Positions 59,952 to 64,000 of a DNA stretch of 64,000 nucleotides are shown one piece after another; position 1 is the stretch's first letter, and the number at the start of each line of letters is the position of its first letter. The notes beneath the pieces are model-generated. The model did not search any database. It was not told where the DNA came from and saw only the letters and a list, made by a program, of their open reading frames with translations. The position numbers and the translations under genes were made by a program. The stretch comes from Riptortus pedestris (lineage: Eukaryota; Arthropoda; Insecta; Hemiptera; Alydidae). The stretch lies in NCBI GenBank assembly GCA_019009955.1, contig CM032228.1:3234001-3298000 (forward strand), read 5' to 3'.

Positions 59952-61224
59952 TTTTGTTGTATACCTATGCATAAATGAGTTATACGCTAAAATTTATAGC
60001 AGGAGTCGACAATTATATTTGACACAAAAAATTCACCCGAACTAAACAAAATTCGGTATGTGAATTAGCACTGACTCTTCCATGATAATAAGCTGTACCG
60101 ACATTTCTAGGGACGAGCAGGAGTGGGGGTTATAAGGGAGACCTGAAATTAAAAATATTGATATTTCGTTTCCTATTGGTTTTTCGGCAAATATACACTT
60201 AACAAAAGTTGTTTATCTTGTTATTCAGAGTACCTTTTGTCATATAACAAAGTATAAACGAGATATACACTGAAAACTAAAGCAGGAGCCAACAATTTTA
60301 TTGGCCACTTACGATTGAATCGAACTTAACAAAACTCGGTATGCAATTTAGTATTAAAACCTTTCCTGATTATGAGCTATATTAAAATTTCTAGGTACGA
60401 ACGGGTGTGGGGGTTATAAGGGAGGCCTGAAATAAAAACTCAGGATATTTCATTTTCTATTTGTTTTTGGCAAACATGCCCATAAAAAAAGTTGTAGATG
60501 AAATTACAGAAGAGCTCTCACGTCTAGGTTTCAAGCCAAGACAAGTGGTGAATGCATTGACAACCAAGAAAATATCAGATGGAATCGAAAAATTGCCGCT
60601 TCCTCCCTTTTTCATAGATCTTGGTCGAGAAGCTAGTGTCGAAAAGATCTATGAATTACAATACCTGTACCATACTATGGGTACATGTAGAAACCCCGTA
60701 TCCTCGAAGAGATCTTGTTCAGTGCAAATCCTGTCAAGCTTACGGACACACAATACACTTTTGTCGCTATGAGCCAAGATGAGTTACTTAAGTGTGGAGA
60801 AGGACACAGCAGTGAGTCGTGCGACAAAAGTAGGTCTTCCCCAGCTGTTTGTGCTCCCTGCTCCAACAACCACCCGGCAAACTACAAAGGATGTGAAACG
60901 TACAAGGACCTTCGAAAACGACATCGGACTACAAATCAGCACTCAAGCCTGACGGAAGATTCAACTCCCCAACCGCGATGCCAAGCACAAGCAGACCAAC
61001 CCTGGAGGACTGTTAATTAGGATTAATTCTTCCGTGATTATAAGCTATATTAAAATTTTTAGGTTCGAACGGGAGTGGGGGTTATAAGGGAGACCTGAAA
61101 TAAAAAATTTGTGATATTTCATTTTTTATTTGTTTTATGGCAAACGTGCACATTACAAAAGTTGTTGTATTCTATAGGTATAAGACTAATGATTCCTGAG
61201 TGAAGCCGGGTACCTTAGCTAGTG
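59893..61224 (+). mobile_element. Helitron-like element carrying a LINE gag fragment
   Basis: (AT)n, then CACTTTTGTTGTATACCTAT, internal units with GGGTTATAAGGGAG, the LINE fragment at 60495-61016, another unit, and a decayed 3' end GAAGCCGGGTACCTTAGCTAGT at 61224. Helitron-like sequence directly borders the LINE piece on both sides. Confidence 0.72.
60495..61016 (+). pseudogene. LINE ORF1 (PRE_C2HC/zinc knuckle) fragment inside a Helitron-like element
   Basis: VDEITEELSRLGFKPRQVVN, DLGREASVEKIYELQYL, then in another frame the knuckle region SESCDKSRSSPAVCAPCSNN and HPANYKGCETY. It is collinear with about 28555-29070 of the jockey-like LINE (opposite strand) and clearly diverged from it. It starts and stops abruptly, without poly-A or target duplication. 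A frameshift separates the two domains. Confidence 0.8.
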
Positions 61225-61549
61225 ATTAATAATGGTCTTTATATGGTCGGCCTCCCGATAAGTAACTAACTGTAGTAAATATCCTATCATGTGAATACTT
61301 ATATTGTCACATAAAACATAATGGGGTTTTTGTGCAAGTATATATAGCACTGTTGTCAAATCTGGTAAATGTGATTTGAGTGGCTGAAGCTATAATAGGC
61401 TTCAATGCAAATTAATTTATTTGTAATAGAATAGACACTTTCTACTTCTAACAGCAATCCTTATATAAGATCATGTTTTCTCCTATATTTCTCAACCTAC
61501 AACACGTATGATCTCTCCAATCAACTGATCTACAACAGTGTATAAAATA

Positions 61550-62841
61550 CAGGGTGCGGCACAGAAACTTGCTGATTTAAAAGGTTAATAAAAACAAAAA
61601 TATTAGAGATAACGTTTTACATATTATCTTACATTTCTGAATTTATTTATTACACTTTTTTAAAAATGACATCGAACAAGTGACGGCCTCCATTGTCAAT
61701 ACACTGAGCTATGCGTTTCTTGAAGTTCTGATGAACTCTTTCGAGCATATCAATTGGTATGTCGGCGATGGCTTTCCGAATGTTGTCCTTTAGATGAACT
61801 AGGGTCCGTGGGCGATCATTGTAGACAACAGATTTGAGGTAACCCAAAAAGAAAAAATCGCATGGAGTCAAATCAGGCGAGCGCGCAGGCCAAGGAAGAT
61901 CTCCTCTCAAGATCAGTCGATTGGGGAAGTTCTCCTTCAAAAGTTCAATTGAACATCGCGCTGTGTGAGCCGTGGCTCCATCATGTTGAAACCACACATC
62001 ACCAATGTTCATTCCTTGCAGTTTAGGGAGAAAAAATGTTGTAATCATCTCCCTGTAGCGAACTGCATTCACTGAAACTGTGCGTTCGTTTTCTTCAAAA
62101 AGTAAGGACCAATTATCCCTACACTTGATATTGCACACCACACAGTTACACGTTCAGAATGGAGTGGCTTCTGATGAAGTTGACGTGCGTTGTTAGCACT
62201 CCAATAACGCATGTTTTGTTTGATCACACAACCAGAAATGTGAAAGTGAGATTCATCATTGAAAAACACGAGCGTGTTGTGAGGCAGGTTTTCACCGAGT
62301 GCTTCACATGCATTTCGGCGGGCATTAAAATCGGTTTCATTCAGCGCCTTTGTTACAGCCATTTTATACTGATGGAAATTAAGGTGTTGGTGTAGAATTC
62401 GTCTCACAGTGCGGTCAGATAACCCCAGAGCAGCTGCGTGTTTCCGCGCATCAGACAAATGACTTTCTCACTCTTTCAATATTTTCTGGAGTTCTGGCCG
62501 TCTGATGACCTCCTGAACCGGTTTTTGCTACACTTCCACTCTCTCTGAATGTGTTCACCCGCGAAACAATTGATTGCCGTCCAGGCACCGGACCTGTAGG
62601 GTGAATATTAAACTGAGTACGGAAGGCACGTTGAGTGGCAATAATGGAACGTCCGTTAGAAAAGTAAGCCTCGCAGGCAAATGCACGCTACTGCTTCGTC
62701 CAGTGCATGATGGTGACTGAAGAGGAAAGAAACAAAACTTCAAGACTTCCCCTCTCCAATGATATTGTACTCGCCTATGTCCCCCCACTCCTCACGACAA
62801 GGCGACCGTTACAAATCAGCAAGTTTCTGTGCCGCACCCTT
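61550..62841 (-). mobile_element. rosa-like mariner element
   Basis: Inverted ends AGGGTGCGGCACAGAAACTT and its complement near 62810-62840, with TA next to the ends. About 1.29 kb. One damaged transposase lies inside. Confidence 0.82.
61650..62708 (-). pseudogene. mariner-family transposase with wide D-D spacing, broken
   Basis: Minus strand from ATG (62706-62708). MHWTKQ, then a stop at codon 7, CEAYFSNGRSIIATQRAFRT (HTH), SVAKTGSGGHQTARTPENI, LGLSDRTVRRILHQHL, FFNDESHFHISG (first D), VWFQHDGATAHTAR (second D), PARSPDLTPCDFFFLGYLKS (third D), ending VIFKKV. I count 40 residues between second and third D, against 34 in typical mariners, which fits the rosa/DD41D group. Frameshifts near 62457 and 62100. 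Not functional. Confidence 0.82.
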
Positions 62842-62845
62842 ATAT

Positions 62846-62887
62846 AACTAGCTAAGGTACCCAATGTTGGTCGAGATAAGTTAATAA
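62846..62887 (-). mobile_element. Helitron-like 3' terminus fragment
   Basis: ACTAGCTAAGGTACCCAATG is the reverse of the decayed 3' end at 61200-61224. Only the terminus remains, next to the right end of the mariner. Confidence 0.5.
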
Positions 62888-62985
62888 TATTATTATTATT
62901 TCTTACCGTCCATTTTTTGCAACTGAGGCTAATTGGGACGGGTTATCTACAGGTTACCACCCTTTTCCAGCCAGGTTATATACAA
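62888..62985 (-). repeat. tRNA-derived SINE, 3' fragment
   Basis: (ATT)n tail, then GGCTAATTGGGACGGGTTAT and TACCACCCTTTTCCAGCCAG, matching the body of 63370-63583. The tRNA-like head is missing. Confidence 0.7.
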
Positions 62986-63369
62986 TAATAATTACTATAG
63001 AGAAAAAAAAACAAAACATTTATTTTATTTTAATAATCATATTGTTTGGATTCTTTTCCCTCTGACGTATAGACTTGTAAATATGAAAACATATATGCAG
63101 TTTATTTTATTCTTGACCATAAGGTCAAACAGATTATCCATGGATTACTGTCGAATGCAATAATAACAATTATTAAATATACCCTTTTGTATTTCTGGAA
63201 AGCAAACTTTATTTTCACAATGGTACATAGTATGTTCAGAGAAGTATAATATATTAATGGAGCAGAATTAATAAATAGCATAATTAACTGGGCACAAGAA
63301 AAAATCCCAATAATATACTGATTTATTGACTAATAAAGCATAAAATTACAATCTTAATGTTAATATCAT
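62986..63369. other. No gene recognised
   Basis: AT-rich. 63219-63300 matches the unidentified repeat at 29741-29815 (GGTACATAGTATGTTCAG, GGAGCAGAATTAATAAATAG). Confidence 0.4.
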
Positions 63370-63583
63370 AATAATTATTATTTATTAATGTCCACTTTTT
63401 GCAACTAAGGCTAATTGGGACGGGTTATCTTCAGTTTACCATCCTTTTCTAACCAGGGTGGGACTTAGGATTTTATTTAATGAATTTCGTCACTAAATAA
63501 ATTCCCCCTGGTGGGAATCGGAACTCGCCACTCTAGGATTACCATGTGAGATTAAAGGCAACGGCATGGCTAACTGGAGCCCC
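63370..63583 (-). repeat. tRNA-derived SINE, full length
   Basis: Minus strand: head GGGGCTCCAGTTAGCCATGC, B-box-like GCGAGTTCCGATTCCCACC, body with TAAATAAAATCCTAAGTCCC and TAACCCGTCCCAATTAGCC, and tail (AAT)n. Flanked by GTTAATATCAT and GTTAATATAAT, a likely 11-bp target duplication with one change. It would be transcribed by Pol III and mobilised by a LINE. Confidence 0.82.
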
Positions 63584-63810
63584 GTTAATATAATAGTCCT
63601 ATATTGTTGTCATTATATTTTTAACATAGTTAATTCAGTTATTACAGGATTTTTTAATAGTTGTTTGGTAGAAATATGTTTTTATGATTGATCAAACCTA
63701 AATTATTTTTCTCTACCAGAAGATTCATAATAATTTTTCTTCCTTTTTTTTTTTTAGTTACTGGAGAGGATTGAGTTATAAGGGACATCATAGAAGAGGC
63801 AGAAAGGAAG

Positions 63811-64000
63811 ATGGTAATAGAAATCGAGACACCAAAATCTATCGAGTATAAATTTTATAAGTCGAAAACCCTAGCCATCAAATTCAGTGTCAAAGCTGCT
63901 CATGATGCACACATTGCTATCACTCCAGCAGCTCTTAATGCTGAGCCAAAGTACGAGATTTTTATCGGTGTATCGTATAACTCAAAGATCGATGTCTATA
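63811..64000 (+). CDS. Methyltransf_FA-domain protein (farnesoic acid O-methyltransferase-like), 5' end only
   Basis: An exon begins at 63758 after a long T-run and TTTTTAG. An in-frame TGA just upstream makes ATG at 63811 the likely start. The protein opens MVIEIETPKSIEYKFYK, then FSVKAAHDAHIAITP and PKYEIFIGVSYNSK, the pattern of the Methyltransf_FA domain (AHIAL...YEIxIGG...NSKS) found in many arthropod proteins. Despite the family name, enzymatic juvenile-hormone methylation is doubtful for most members; the domain may be a binding module. The conserved IGG is IGV here. The gene continues beyond the window. Confidence 0.8.
   Translation, partial: MVIEIETPKSIEYKFYKSKTLAIKFSVKAAHDAHIAITPAALNAEPKYEIFIGVSYNSKIDVY

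Overview
The window looks like a piece of a large, AT-rich arthropod (probably insect) nuclear genome. The evidence is spliced genes with GT/AG junctions, very long introns, several eukaryotic transposon superfamilies, and at the right edge the first coding exon of a farnesoic acid O-methyltransferase-like (Methyltransf_FA) domain protein, a family typical of arthropods. No bacterial-style gene organisation is present.

Two host genes can be supported. (1) 1159-23089 (+): eight consecutive exons of phosphoglucomutase-2/phosphopentomutase (PGM2) covering the catalytic serine loop, the metal loop, the sugar-binding loop and the phosphate loop through to the stop codon. The first exons lie left of the window. 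All seven complete introns keep reading phase, so the gene looks functional although its introns are packed with transposons. (2) 63811-64000 (+): the start of the Methyltransf_FA-domain gene, which runs off the right edge.

Nearly everything else is mobile DNA, much of it nested. The PGM2 introns hold a foldback element, a LINE endonuclease relic split by a MITE, a solo LTR, tRNA-derived SINEs, an apparently intact Merlin transposon (15945-17131), a Tc1 element with one stop codon (17676-19317), and many copies of a Helentron-associated (HINE/DINE-1-like) element. From 23.5 to 64 kb come a jockey-type LINE lacking its RT core, a DD34D mariner split by a 452-bp insert, two related ~109/107-bp satellites, a second solo LTR, a broken piggyBac, a head-to-head pair of Helitron-like elements, a 5'-truncated multi-exon P element, a Penelope-like element with an open RT-GIY-YIG frame and hammerhead-type motifs (between two 1005-bp inverted arms), a hAT element cut by a HINE, a 154-bp satellite with two TGACGTCA palindromes per unit, a Helitron-like copy carrying a piece of LINE gag, and a rosa-like mariner.

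Two repeat families give the region its architecture. The HINE family has a 5' palindromic end, a subterminal inverted repeat, a central (AT)n tract and a 3' hairpin, and sits in T-runs without target duplication. The Helitron-like family has a GC-rich 3' hairpin followed by CTAG-T and internal repeat units of very roughly 280-300 bp. Other elements sit inside these families or their (AT)n tracts.
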